From contig NZ_OW659496.1 of the NCBI RefSeq assembly GCF_940143175.1, forward strand, positions 1,364,001 to 1,428,000: 64,000 nucleotides of DNA, given 5' to 3'. The stretch's first letter is position 1. The number at the start of each line of letters is the position of its first letter. The position numbers were made by a program, and so were the translations under genes. The stretch is from Erysipelothrix amsterdamensis. Its GTDB lineage: Bacteria > Bacillota_I > Bacilli_A > Erysipelotrichales > Erysipelotrichaceae. Below the pieces are notes generated by a model. It made no database searches. It saw only the letters and a list, made by a program, of their open reading frames with translations, and was not told where the DNA came from. Positions 40,736 through 49,530 of this stretch are shown in pieces.

Positions 40736-41898
40736 GCAGATTGGATTCGCTTCAGTCCAGCCTTGAGAATTGACTGAGGACAAGCGAGATTCATACGCAT
40801 AAACCCATCGCCAGAATCTCCAAATTTTGACCCACTACTTAAAAACACATCGTGCTCTTTCAATCTTTCTACTAATACTTCTTCAGAAAAACCAACATCT
40901 CGGAAATCAAGCCACTGAAGATAAGTTCCTTCGAGTGGGAAAACACGAATGGGAAGCTGTTCTTTCTGTACAAAATCGCGAACTAGTTTATGATTCTCAG
41001 CAATTAGCGCTACAAATTCATCAAACCAAGATTCACACTCAGTATAAGCAATTTGTGTTGCTGCCAAGCCTAAAATATTGGTGCTTAACGAACCACCGTC
41101 ACGAGAAACATGTTCTTGATACTGATCTCTTAACGATTTTGAGGCAATAATCACATGTGCATTTTGAAGCCCTGCAAGATTAAACGACTTACTTGCGGAA
41201 GCAAACGTAATCGTATGACTGCAGGCTTTATCGCTTAATGATGCATACGGAATAAAGGTATAGCCTGGCATGATCAAATCACCGTGAATCTCATCTGCAA
41301 ACACTAAAACATTATGTTTCGCGCAAATTGCTTCAATGCGACTTAGCTCATGATGACTCCATACACGCCCAACTGGATTATGCGGACTGCATAATAAAAG
41401 CACTTTCGTATTTTCATCTGAAGCCTTTGCCTCAAAATCCTTGAAATCAATCACCATGACATCATCCACTTCCACAAGTTTTGTCTCAACAAGCTTGCGA
41501 TTTAAATTTTCAATACTACGCTTAAAGGGATAATAGACTGGCGTCATAATCATGACACCGTCTCCTGCTTGGGTAAAAGCCTTGAGCACATTATTAATCG
41601 CTACAACAACACCGGGTGCTTGAAGAATCCATTCTTGTTTCAGATGCCATTGGTGGCGTCTTTGATACCAACGAATAACAGCATCATAATACGCATTACT
41701 TGGTGCAGTATAACCAAAAACCATATCCTCAAGATAGTTTTTCAATCCTTCTGTTAATGCTTTAGGATGAAAGAAATCAACATCTGCTACGGTAAAAGGG
41801 AACGCATCGTCACCGTGATGTGGAGCACTTTTGTCCATCTCCATCCACTTATAGGAACGGTCATCACGTCGATTGCGTATCGTTTTGAAATTTTCCAT
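40723..41898 (-). CDS. MalY/PatB-family PLP-dependent C-S lyase
   Basis: 391 aa. Fold-type I aminotransferase: LLCSPHNPVGRVW, FADEIHGDL with the PLP Asp, and SASKSFNLAGLQ with the Schiff-base Lys. The N-terminal RRDDRSYKWMEMD and PFTVADVDF are MalY/PatB hallmarks. Family members are cystathionine beta-lyases or cysteine C-S lyases; some also act as regulators. Sulfur-amino-acid metabolism is the likely role. Monocistronic, SD AGGAGG. Confidence 0.88.
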   Translation of the reverse strand: MENFKTIRNRRDDRSYKWMEMDKSAPHHGDDAFPFTVADVDFFHPKALTEGLKNYLEDMVFGYTAPSNAYYDAVIRWYQRRHQWHLKQEWILQAPGVVVAINNVLKAFTQAGDGVMIMTPVYYPFKRSIENLNRKLVETKLVEVDDVMVIDFKDFEAKASDENTKVLLLCSPHNPVGRVWSHHELSRIEAICAKHNVLVFADEIHGDLIMPGYTFIPYASLSDKACSHTITFASASKSFNLAGLQNAHVIIASKSLRDQYQEHVSRDGGSLSTNILGLAATQIAYTECESWFDEFVALIAENHKLVRDFVQKEQLPIRVFPLEGTYLQWLDFRDVGFSEEVLVERLKEHDVFLSSGSKFGDSGDGFMRMNLACPQSILKAGLKRIQSAIQE

Positions 41899-41995
41899 TC
41901 GAACCTCCTGTTCCTACTTTAACAATATCTTCACAATGTTGTGTGAATAACAGCAAAAATCTTATGGTATAATACCTTTATAAGGGGTGATTCTC

Positions 41996-42406
41996 ATGCA
42001 ACAAAATCTTAGTGATGAACTCATGCGTGTAGGTAATAATTTAAAGAGAGCACTTGAAAATGCACTCTCAACGATGGATGGTGCTTCAAATTGGGGCTTG
42101 TTGGATCTTTTAAGCGGAAATTATTATATGACATACACAAAATATCATAAAATTGAGTCCGCTGAAGCAAATCTTGCCCATGTAAAAGATTTAGCACGTC
42201 AATTTGAATGTGAACTGGAGACCTTCAATCAAAGCAGGCCAAACTTAATTGATCCTAAACCGTTTCATATCATTTCACATTACTTCTTTGATAATCTTTA
42301 TGCTGATTTCTTAATTCAAGGAAATATTGCAGAAGCAAAGGAAGCATTGCGAGAAATGTTGCGTTGTATTGAGAATATTATAAGAACGATTAATCAGCAA
42401 TCTTAG
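41996..42406 (+). CDS. Hypothetical small helical protein, paralogue of the gene at 46.3 kb
   Basis: 136 aa from the ATG at 41996 (AAGGGG upstream). Cytosolic, predicted all-helical. The segment GASNWGLLDLLSGNYYMTYTKYHKIESAEANL aligns with KASDWGLFDMFGGGMFVTMIKHNRINEAKQHM of the protein at 46337 (compared as ASNWGLLDLLSG and ASDWGLFDMFGG), and FFDNLYADFLIQGNI with FMDGFFADYMVQTKI. Function not known. Extended -10 TGG-TATAAT lies upstream. Forms an operon with the next small gene. Confidence 0.7.
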   Translation: MQQNLSDELMRVGNNLKRALENALSTMDGASNWGLLDLLSGNYYMTYTKYHKIESAEANLAHVKDLARQFECELETFNQSRPNLIDPKPFHIISHYFFDNLYADFLIQGNIAEAKEALREMLRCIENIIRTINQQS

Positions 42407-42416
42407 AGGAGGTTTT

Positions 42417-42623
42417 ATGATTAAAACTAAAGTTTTTCATGACCACAATGGTTTAGACGAAGAACCATTGGATGCCTTAAAACAGATGGAATTATTTATT
42501 AATCAAGATGAAATTGAGTATCTTGGTCATTCCCATGCAAACCGTACCTCTCGTGAGCGTTTAGCGGGTTGGACGGCAAAGCATTATGATCGCGAAATTA
42601 TATTGGTTTATAAGCAAAAATAA
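42417..42623 (+). CDS. Small hypothetical protein, 68 aa
   Basis: Starts 10 nt after the preceding stop with AGGAGG. Acidic N-terminal half, then HSHANRTSRERLAGWTAKHYDREII. No motif recognised. Real rather than spurious because of the SD, the operon spacing and the strong terminator that follows. Confidence 0.65.
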   Translation: MIKTKVFHDHNGLDEEPLDALKQMELFINQDEIEYLGHSHANRTSRERLAGWTAKHYDREIILVYKQK

Positions 42624-42638
42624 ACCGTCAAGTTCTCA

Positions 42639-42685
42639 ATTATAAACCCCCCTATTCAGCACGTAAGTGAATAAGGGGGTTTATT
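42639..42685. terminator. Strong terminator
   Basis: Stem AAACCCCCCTATTCA with TGAATAAGGGGGTTT (15 bp, near perfect) around GCACGTAAG. Confidence 0.85.
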
Positions 42686-42713
42686 ATTATGTAAAGACTA
42701 TGCCTGACCGGTT

Positions 42714-43613
42714 TTACTCTATAGACTTTTCACGCAATAAACGTAAAATGCCAAACGCATCTTTTCGTTGAATCAGTTTATGATAAGGTGCTTGTTTCGA
42801 TGTGTTCTCGGCGCTTTGAACTTGATAAGCATATACATCCAAACCTGAACGATTAACAATCAGAATCTCATTAAAGGTATAGGCAAAAACAACCAGCATA
42901 TAGATTGGGGATACACCTGTAACTGCAAACGTTCCATCTTCAAGAACATCTTTCAATGTTTTCTCGATACTTGCTTGAATCCCTTCGAAATGATTTTCAA
43001 GTGTATGATGATTCAAAAGTTCTATAATTTGATTTTGGGGAACGTTGTGACGGATAAAGTGTTCTAATTTCTGAGAAGGTATCTCAATCTCAAGATGATC
43101 GTATTGAATAAGGTCAGCATAGAGGGTTAATACAAGATTATCAATGGGGAAATTCGGTGCAGTTAAAACCATCGCTTGATAAAGCGCATGCATGCGTTGC
43201 AGACCAAATTCTGAAACATGATTCATTTGATCTACAAACATATTGAGAACCCGTGTACGTGGGTCAATCTCCACATGGCGTAATAAATACACCGCACTGA
43301 GTATTAGTAGGCCAAGCCATAGACTGGTGAATATTACAAGATGATAGCGTGAGAGCATCGCCAAATTACCGCCAGTAATCCCGATCATTATCAAAATCGA
43401 GGACGCTCCGATGATCATCCGTTCACTGAATTTAAATGTTAATTTACGTTTTTTATATAAAAATTCAAAATAACATTCTAGAAAGAACCACGAGAGTAAA
43501 ACCGCGAAAAATGCAATTGGAATCCCTGTTTCGGGTGACTTATAGAAAAATGAATAATACGCATAAACAAGTGCACTGACTAAAAGAAGCCATTTAAATC
43601 TAAATTTTCGCAT
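42714..43613 (-). CDS. Membrane protein of unknown function, 299 aa
   Basis: Four membrane helices in residues 1-120, then a cytosolic helical domain of about 180 residues. The C-terminal piece EILIVNRSGLDVYAYQVQSAEN resembles AIFIMDRMGKHIYSTSDLGVF in the neighbour at 43.7 kb, suggesting distant paralogy. SD AAGGAGG. It follows that gene by 69 nt. No family recognised. Confidence 0.65.
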   Translation of the reverse strand: MRKFRFKWLLLVSALVYAYYSFFYKSPETGIPIAFFAVLLSWFFLECYFEFLYKKRKLTFKFSERMIIGASSILIMIGITGGNLAMLSRYHLVIFTSLWLGLLILSAVYLLRHVEIDPRTRVLNMFVDQMNHVSEFGLQRMHALYQAMVLTAPNFPIDNLVLTLYADLIQYDHLEIEIPSQKLEHFIRHNVPQNQIIELLNHHTLENHFEGIQASIEKTLKDVLEDGTFAVTGVSPIYMLVVFAYTFNEILIVNRSGLDVYAYQVQSAENTSKQAPYHKLIQRKDAFGILRLLREKSIE

Positions 43614-43682
43614 ATAAGTCCTCCTTAATCTTCCTCATTATAACAAGTTTTATTTCTGTCGTCTTTGATAATCATCTTAATT

Positions 43683-45035
43683 TTAAGGGTTCAATGCGTT
43701 TTCTTGCCATTCTTTAAGATACAAGGTCTCAAATGACGAGAGTGTTGTCGAAAAGCGTAATAAATCCCACAGCGAAACGGAAGTAAGCTTCGATGAATGC
43801 TTCATCATCATCGCCCATTCAAATGCAATGGTAGATGCTTGTTTGGAATCTTCTAAAACCTTATCGGTCACTTGTTTCGTCATATTCGCAAACAAGTCCA
43901 AATCTGCTGTTGTCTGATAATCCCAGGTCAATGGCTTTTGTTTTTCAAAAAACGATTCAAGAACGATTCCTAAATAATGCTCCGTTACACCGGGTAATGC
44001 ATCACAAAACAGTTCCAATAATTCACGCTTCCTTTGTGCACATATCGTATCAAGAGGCTTTTCGGTTTTATAATTTTCTAAAAGAAAAACGCCCAAATCC
44101 GATGTGGAATAGATGTGTTTACCCATACGATCCATTATAAAAATGGCATTAATCGCATAAGCGACAAACGTAGAAACTAAGATTTGATTGGTGAGGCTAT
44201 GCTGCGTAAGATAGCGTTTTCCATCATGGTTGTTGGTTAGGATTTCATTCAATAAGGAAAAACTTGAAACATCACACATAATAAATGCTTGTCTGTATTC
44301 AAAATCATTTTGATGTGAGTGGTATGTTTTTTGAAATTCACGGTATACATCTTTATTCAAATTCCGCTTTAAGAACCTTAAAATATCATTCCATTCAATC
44401 GCACGATTAAAGCTCTCCAAATCTTTCGTTTTCTTATGTGCAAGTGCGATGGTTACAACGAGTTGATGGAGTGGAAATTCATCCAAGCCTTTCGCTTCAT
44501 GATACGCATAAAGTCGTCCAATATGAATCAAACTCGATGATGATAAGTCTTGATATTCCAAAACGAACTGATGCATGAGACGTTCAAGATCTGGGTGATG
44601 AGAATCTGGTTCACAAAGCGATGCTGAATGATCATTATGCATCTGATCTTTACGGGGTAATTTAAGTTCCCGAGACGAATGTGTTTCTGCACGACGTTTA
44701 CGTCGATACTCAATGCGAATCCCAAAGAGTTTTTTATATGTAACCCATAACACCCAGAAAACAAGAACGAGTGTTCCCAATTCACGATATGTCGTTATAT
44801 TTCGGTTTTTATAGGCGATGAAAAGCAGAACAGCTTTTAACGTTGCTTCGTGATACCATGGATCTTGCGTCCCATATTCCATCTTGAGTTCAAAAACTCC
44901 TTGCGGAATAAAGCCTAAACTTAAAAAGATGATTGCGAAGTAAAATCCTGTAATCATTCTTTCCGGTATTATAAGCCAAGTAAAACCTCCTGAAAGCACT
45001 GCAAGAAAAAACCAAATATGTGTTGTCTTCTTCAT
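43683..45035 (-). CDS. Membrane protein of unknown function, 450 aa
   Basis: Three or four N-terminal membrane helices (residues 1-110), a basic patch (RIEYRRKRRAE), a low-order linker, and a large helical cytosolic domain. It shares layout and a short C-terminal motif with the 299-aa neighbour. SD GAGGGG. First gene of a probable two-gene operon. It could be a sensor or signalling scaffold; nothing proves this. Confidence 0.65.
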   Translation of the reverse strand: MKKTTHIWFFLAVLSGGFTWLIIPERMITGFYFAIIFLSLGFIPQGVFELKMEYGTQDPWYHEATLKAVLLFIAYKNRNITTYRELGTLVLVFWVLWVTYKKLFGIRIEYRRKRRAETHSSRELKLPRKDQMHNDHSASLCEPDSHHPDLERLMHQFVLEYQDLSSSSLIHIGRLYAYHEAKGLDEFPLHQLVVTIALAHKKTKDLESFNRAIEWNDILRFLKRNLNKDVYREFQKTYHSHQNDFEYRQAFIMCDVSSFSLLNEILTNNHDGKRYLTQHSLTNQILVSTFVAYAINAIFIMDRMGKHIYSTSDLGVFLLENYKTEKPLDTICAQRKRELLELFCDALPGVTEHYLGIVLESFFEKQKPLTWDYQTTADLDLFANMTKQVTDKVLEDSKQASTIAFEWAMMMKHSSKLTSVSLWDLLRFSTTLSSFETLYLKEWQENALNP

Positions 45036-45189
45036 AAATATCCCCTCAAATATTAATTCTATTATACCAATATTTTGTTTAACTAGGAGATTGTAAACAA
45101 AGGATGGGTAATAATTTCATCATTTTTCAAGCTTTTCACTCATTGTTCATGTTTTAATCCGTTATAATAAATAAAACAAGGAGACCAAT

Positions 45190-45636
45190 ATGGCAAATTT
45201 AAAAGATTTAGTAAAGCAATTTTTACCGCAGGATGAAACAACAGATGCTTTGATGGATAACTTCGATGTGAAGTCCTTGATGGGTCTAGCAAGTAATCCT
45301 TCCGCAATGGTTACGGAGATATTGAAGAAGACAGGTCAAGAAGATTTAGTCCAGAATCTGATGAACCAAGCCCTTTCTCATTTCACGAAAACTGATAGTA
45401 AACAAGGAAATCAATTTTTTGATGTGATCATTCAATCTATCACTTCACAACTCAGTGTTGATACAGGCGTTAAAGTCGTCAAAACACTGATGGAAACAAT
45501 GATTGGTAATAAGTCCTTTGATGTTGTCAATGACTTGAATCATGCTTTGTCTGCACAAGATGTAAAAGAAGAAACACGTGGTTCTATTATGGATACCATA
45601 ACTCAAAAAGCCTTTGATTTGGTTAAAGGCGCATAA
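45190..45636 (+). CDS. Hypothetical protein, 148 aa
   Basis: Cytosolic, helical, rich in Asp, Lys and Leu with repeated NLM/LMxN patterns. No signal peptide or membrane segment. SD AAGGAG and a TATAAT box about 30 nt upstream support it as a gene, and a clean terminator follows. Not recognised. Confidence 0.65.
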   Translation: MANLKDLVKQFLPQDETTDALMDNFDVKSLMGLASNPSAMVTEILKKTGQEDLVQNLMNQALSHFTKTDSKQGNQFFDVIIQSITSQLSVDTGVKVVKTLMETMIGNKSFDVVNDLNHALSAQDVKEETRGSIMDTITQKAFDLVKGA

Positions 45637-45637
45637 G

Positions 45638-45668
45638 CGGCACTAAAGTACGACACTTTAGTGTTTTT
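45638..45668 (+). terminator. Terminator
   Basis: CACTAAAGT and ACTTTAGTG with 5-nt loop and a T-run. Confidence 0.85.
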
Positions 45669-45689
45669 TTGCACACAAATATCACACGT

Positions 45690-45718
45690 CCCCCCTATAA
45701 TTTACATACATAGGGGGG
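45690..45718. promoter_or_regulatory. C6/G6 inverted repeat at the LspA-like promoter
   Basis: CCCCCCTA (45690-45697) and TAGGGGGG (45711-45718) flank a possible -10 TATAAT (45696-45701). The G-run is also the Shine-Dalgarno of the gene at 45725. It is either a DNA operator or, if transcription begins upstream, an RNA stem hiding the SD. Confidence 0.5.
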
Positions 45719-45724
45719 ATTTTT

Positions 45725-46249
45725 ATGAAAACAATGCTTTGGGTATTAGGCTTCCTGATTGTTGATCAAGGAAGTAAGTATTATGTCGCATCAACTTTAA
45801 ATCAATCGACTCTGTATCTGTGGGGTGATTCACTACAAATTCATCCACAATTCAATCAAAATTTAAGTTGGATTAATCATTTCATGAAAGATACATTTAA
45901 TATTAGTATGTCAGCACATTTTATGTTACTAATGCGTATTGCACTTTTCATTTTTACCATCATGTATTTAATCTATCATATGGGTATTGATAATCGCCGT
46001 TTAGACAGTCACTATCGCATTAGTGTTGCACTCATTACCAGTGCTACTTTGGCCTCGATTCTTGATCAAACCTTATGGGGTGGATCTTTAAACTGGATTC
46101 AATACACCACACAATCCCTATCTCAATTTTCTTTTGATTTAAAAGATGTTTTCTTAGATGTGGGATTGATTTCACTTGTCGGCGCTATGTTGATTAATCA
46201 CGAAGGACGCTTATCTGAAATTATATTCTTACGAAATCGGGTCAATTAG
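45725..46249 (+). CDS. Divergent signal peptidase II (LspA)-like membrane protein
   Basis: 174 aa with four membrane helices. An N-terminal DQGSK (Asp14) matches the DQxSK-like start of LspA. The usual catalytic motif GNxxDR is replaced by SILDQ (Asp114), and FNxAD by FDLKD (Asp141). Both Asp are kept, but the surrounding Asn residues are lost and the two lie 27 rather than about 20 residues apart. It may have altered specificity or be inactive. Whether a standard LspA is encoded elsewhere cannot be seen here. Confidence 0.65.
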   Translation: MKTMLWVLGFLIVDQGSKYYVASTLNQSTLYLWGDSLQIHPQFNQNLSWINHFMKDTFNISMSAHFMLLMRIALFIFTIMYLIYHMGIDNRRLDSHYRISVALITSATLASILDQTLWGGSLNWIQYTTQSLSQFSFDLKDVFLDVGLISLVGAMLINHEGRLSEIIFLRNRVN

Positions 46250-46336
46250 GACGATTATACGTCGATTAAGCACACTCCATCCCTTATCTTGACCCTTATA
46301 CGGTATACTCAAGCTATACAAATTGGAGGCATGGTT

Positions 46337-46753
46337 ATGGCACAACAAAACATAGAAATACGCGAAGCAATCAGTGCTGGAGAGCAACTCCTCTATCAAC
46401 TGGAACAATCTCGTGCTCAACTTAAGAAAGCATCTGATTGGGGACTTTTTGATATGTTTGGTGGTGGGATGTTTGTGACGATGATCAAACATAACCGTAT
46501 TAATGAAGCAAAACAACATATGAGTGATGCACAGTTTCTACTGCAACGATTTAGTAAAGAATTACGAGATGTTCACGGTACCTTTGATGACCTCGGTGAT
46601 TTGAATGGTTTCTGGACTTTTGCGGATTATTTTATGGATGGATTTTTTGCGGATTATATGGTTCAAACAAAAATAAACAATGCCCTTTCAAAGCTTGATG
46701 GTTTGATTCATAGCGTTCGCGGTATTGTTAACGATTTACATCACATGCAATAA
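46337..46753 (+). CDS. Hypothetical small helical protein, paralogue of the gene at 42.0 kb
   Basis: 138 aa from the second of two close ATGs (46337), which has GGAGG 7 nt upstream. Cytosolic and helical. The ASDWGLFDMFGGG core and the FADYMV segment match the 41996 gene. Paired paralogues 4 kb apart suggest duplication. Function unknown. Confidence 0.7.
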   Translation: MAQQNIEIREAISAGEQLLYQLEQSRAQLKKASDWGLFDMFGGGMFVTMIKHNRINEAKQHMSDAQFLLQRFSKELRDVHGTFDDLGDLNGFWTFADYFMDGFFADYMVQTKINNALSKLDGLIHSVRGIVNDLHHMQ

Positions 46754-46772
46754 AAAAAGACGCTAAGCGTCT
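46751..46772 (-). terminator. vanZ terminator
   Basis: AGACGC, TAA or TTA loop, GCGTCT and a run of seven T on the minus strand; overlaps the vanZ stop. Confidence 0.75.
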
Positions 46773-47379
46773 AGATATTATGAGATCTTCGTTCGGGTAT
46801 TAGGGCGAAGATTTTTTCAATTGCAGGAGCACATACAATGTACAAAGACCAGCCGAGCATGCCACCGAAGGTATTGGATAACAAGTCATTAATATCTGCT
46901 ACACGGCGTGTATATAAGGTAAGCTGCATCATGAGTTGTGTCATCTCGATACATAGAGAGAATGTCATACTTAAAAGCACAATCTTTAAAAAACTTGGTT
47001 TTTTAAGCTTATAATTCATAAGAAATCCAAACGGTACTAACATGACAATATTTGGAATAAGATAATCCATATAACTCGAGTACTGGCTTACAAATAAATC
47101 AATAAAAAAAGGCTGTGTATTGTAGTTTAATCCAAATTTGAGTGCTTGATTTGCAAGGATTTGTTTATCATTCATGGGAATGGGTAACAGTGCTACCTCA
47201 AAAACACCACAAAAATATATAAAGAGCAAGATATTGATGACACTGTCATTACGCTCTTGTTTTCTAAAATATATAAAATAACATACAACAAATAAAGCAA
47301 TGTAGAGATAAATTCCGGTATTTAGTTGAACAGGACCATTGCGAAGTGCATCCAACCATGTACTGATTAATATAATCAC
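46771..47379 (-). CDS. VanZ-family membrane protein
   Basis: 202 aa from GTG 47379 (AGGAG 6 nt upstream; TTG 47382 is too close). About five membrane helices. The VanZ signature is the IVMLVPFGFLMNYKL stretch, then SLCIEMTQL and RVADINDLLSNTFGGMLGW (in parts). VanZ proteins give low-level resistance to teicoplanin or lipopeptides in some bacteria, mechanism unclear. No vancomycin cluster is nearby. Confidence 0.88.
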   Translation of the reverse strand: MIILISTWLDALRNGPVQLNTGIYLYIALFVVCYFIYFRKQERNDSVINILLFIYFCGVFEVALLPIPMNDKQILANQALKFGLNYNTQPFFIDLFVSQYSSYMDYLIPNIVMLVPFGFLMNYKLKKPSFLKIVLLSMTFSLCIEMTQLMMQLTLYTRRVADINDLLSNTFGGMLGWSLYIVCAPAIEKIFALIPERRSHNI

Positions 47380-47451
47380 CAAAGACTCCTTTACGGGTTA
47401 CGTTGACTGTCATTGTATCATATCTATTCCAATAGACCAATGCGGTAAAAC

Positions 47452-47874
47452 TTAAAGGTTCTTCACAAATTTTAGGTGTGTCGATTCAAATCCATGTGAT
47501 CGATAAAATTCATGTGCGCGGATTCGTTTTTTGTTGGTTGTCAGTTCAATTTGAAGCGCACCTTTTTCAGTTGCATATGCTACCGCATGTCTTAATAACT
47601 CAGCCCCGTATCCTCGACTTCGAGTCGATGGATTCATCACAAAATCATTGATTTCCGCGATGAGTCCACTGTGATGGAGTTGGACATCGATTCGCATATT
47701 TAGACACCCTACTACCGCCTTATCGACCTCATAGACAAACATATGCATGTACGGATTGGAAAACACGGATTCATAGGCATTACAAAACAATTCATAAGGA
47801 AATTCTGTATCTTCCAAGTCATTCATTAACTGCCAAATTGAGGATAAATCATCCATTTGAGTTTTTCGTATCAT
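47452..47874 (-). CDS. GNAT-family N-acetyltransferase
   Basis: 140 aa. IRKTQMDDLSSIWQLM is the typical start, the acetyl-CoA loop is RSRGYGAELLRHAV (about residues 85-98), and FYRSHGFEST closes the fold. Substrate unknown. SD AAGGAGG. Lies between VanZ and DUF3307 genes on the same strand. Confidence 0.9.
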   Translation of the reverse strand: MIRKTQMDDLSSIWQLMNDLEDTEFPYELFCNAYESVFSNPYMHMFVYEVDKAVVGCLNMRIDVQLHHSGLIAEINDFVMNPSTRSRGYGAELLRHAVAYATEKGALQIELTTNKKRIRAHEFYRSHGFESTHLKFVKNL

Positions 47875-47889
47875 TCTAAGCCTCCTTAT

Positions 47890-47910
47890 AAAAAACAGGC
47901 ATAAGCCTGC
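47890..47910 (-). terminator. Terminator after the DUF3307 gene
   Basis: CAGGC, TTAT loop, GCCTG and six T on the minus strand. Confidence 0.75.
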
Positions 47911-48407
47911 TAGATGTTGATGAGTTCAAGAGAACCCTTTTTTAATTTTAATAACACTTGTATTGGACGTGTTAATACTAAAACAGCAATCACAATACTT
48001 AAGCAAACAGTTGCATCGATTCCAAATACTGTATGCATTTGTGTAATTTCTAAAAAGAACTGATGTCTAAAGAAATAACCAGAGAACGCATAAAGTACAC
48101 CAAAATGAATCAATTGACTAATCACTTCCACAAGTTCTAAACGATGACAAATACCTTTAAATTCACATTGGATGAGTATTGCTTTCATTAACTCTAATAT
48201 AAAGTGAACAAAAACCATAGCCGCAACATAAACCCAAGCTTCTCCATCAAACATAAACGCAAACACTCCAAATACAATCGCATGGACACTAATATGTGCA
48301 ATTAACCATAAAAATGATGAGCTCTTGTTCTCAAACATTTTATTGGATTGTAAATGAAAATCCGCAAGTATATGTAGAATGGTAAAATATAAAAACAAAT
48401 TAATCAT
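47910..48407 (-). CDS. DUF3307-family membrane protein
   Basis: 165 aa from the ATG at 48407 (GGAGAAGG upstream). Four to five membrane helices. LHILADFHLQSNKM near the N-terminus, then HISVHAIVFG and VHFILELMK, are the family's conserved His/Asp-rich helix motifs. Function unknown. In other bacteria such genes can sit beside SatD-like regulators; none is here. Confidence 0.82.
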   Translation of the reverse strand: MINLFLYFTILHILADFHLQSNKMFENKSSSFLWLIAHISVHAIVFGVFAFMFDGEAWVYVAAMVFVHFILELMKAILIQCEFKGICHRLELVEVISQLIHFGVLYAFSGYFFRHQFFLEITQMHTVFGIDATVCLSIVIAVLVLTRPIQVLLKLKKGSLELINI

Positions 48408-48483
48408 AACCTTCTCCATTCGTTCCCACTTCATTAGAGTATACATGAAATGATTTTAGAATATCAAGTATTTTTTACAAATA

Positions 48484-48511
48484 AAAAAGGCAAATGGTGA
48501 CTTTGCCTTTT
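48484..48511 (-). terminator. Terminator of the transporter-nanE operon
   Basis: AAAAAGGCAAA and TTTGCCTTTTT with a 7-nt loop. Confidence 0.85.
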
Positions 48512-48519
48512 TAGGAGAA

Positions 48520-48813
48520 TTATTTCATAAAAATACGAATGCGATCCACTGCGACAAGTGATCCATTATACAAGACACTTGCTGCAACGACAGGCATATA
48601 AATAAAGTATAATGCATAAGCTTGTTGGTTCGACGGTACAATTCCCTTCGCTGCAAGTCCTAAAAGCAAGAGGATCGATACCGCATTAATAATCAATGGC
48701 GGTAACCATCGTTTTGTCGTTACTTTGTTTAATAAGAATGTCGCTAATACGGATAAACCCATAAACACAATACCGTAATAGAACCACCCAATAATTAATT
48801 GACTTAATGTCAT
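48520..48813 (-). CDS. Small membrane protein at the end of the sialic-acid operon
   Basis: 97 aa from the ATG at 48813 (AGGAG 8 nt upstream). Three predicted membrane helices, C-terminus DRIRIFMK. Starts 14 nt after nanE and before the operon terminator, so it is co-expressed with sialic-acid uptake. No family recognised; small membrane proteins of similar size do occur in Firmicute nan operons. Confidence 0.7.
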   Translation of the reverse strand: MTLSQLIIGWFYYGIVFMGLSVLATFLLNKVTTKRWLPPLIINAVSILLLLGLAAKGIVPSNQQAYALYFIYMPVVAASVLYNGSLVAVDRIRIFMK

Positions 48814-48827
48814 CAAACCAACTCCTT

Positions 48828-49526
48828 CTATTTAACGTTCATCGCTTTCACAAAGCGATTTGTAATCTCTTGTGGTCGGGTAATTGCGCCACCTACAGTA
48901 ACACAGTGAACGCCACATTCAATAGCCTTGCGTGCAGCTTCTGGAGAATGAATCCTTCCTTCCGCAATCACAGGTATCGAAAGTTGTTGAACTAAGTCTA
49001 CCATAAGTTGGTAGTCCGGTCCTTCCTGTTGAGGTGAATAATCGGTATATCCACTGAGTGTTGTGCCCACACAGTCCATACCAATTGCTTGACAATGCAA
49101 GCCTTCTTCTAATGTTGAAATATCACCCATTAAAATACAATCTGGATATTTTGTCTTAATTTCTTGAATAAATGCTTCGATGGATTTTCCATCACCTCTT
49201 GGTCTTAAGGTTGCATCAAGTGCAATGATGTCACAACCTGTTTCGATGAGAGCATCAATCTCCGTCATCGTTACCGTAATATACTGTTGGTAATTTGGAT
49301 AAGGTTTCTTAATAAGCCCAATCACAGGAAGATCAACTGCAGCTTTTATTTGCTTGATATCCGTAACCCCTTGTGCCCGAATCCCTACAGCTCCTGCTCG
49401 TGCAGCTGCTTGAGCCATTAAAACCATGATCCCACCCTCTTCACGATAAAGGGGTTCATCGGGAAGGGCTTGACATGAAACGACAAGACCCTTCTCGAGT
49501 TGTTTAAAAATACTATGCTTTTTCAT
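48828..49526 (-). CDS. nanE: N-acetylmannosamine-6-phosphate 2-epimerase
   Basis: 232 aa, TIM barrel. VSCQALPDEPLY at the start, the catalytic Lys in LIKKPYP, DATLRPRG, and VIAEGRIHSPE are NanE motifs. It converts ManNAc-6-P from NanK to GlcNAc-6-P, the NagA substrate. It lies after the two permease genes, 4 nt from the last of them, in the transporter operon. Confidence 0.95.
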   Translation of the reverse strand: MKKHSIFKQLEKGLVVSCQALPDEPLYREEGGIMVLMAQAAARAGAVGIRAQGVTDIKQIKAAVDLPVIGLIKKPYPNYQQYITVTMTEIDALIETGCDIIALDATLRPRGDGKSIEAFIQEIKTKYPDCILMGDISTLEEGLHCQAIGMDCVGTTLSGYTDYSPQQEGPDYQLMVDLVQQLSIPVIAEGRIHSPEAARKAIECGVHCVTVGGAITRPQEITNRFVKAMNVK

Positions 49527-49530
49527 ATGC

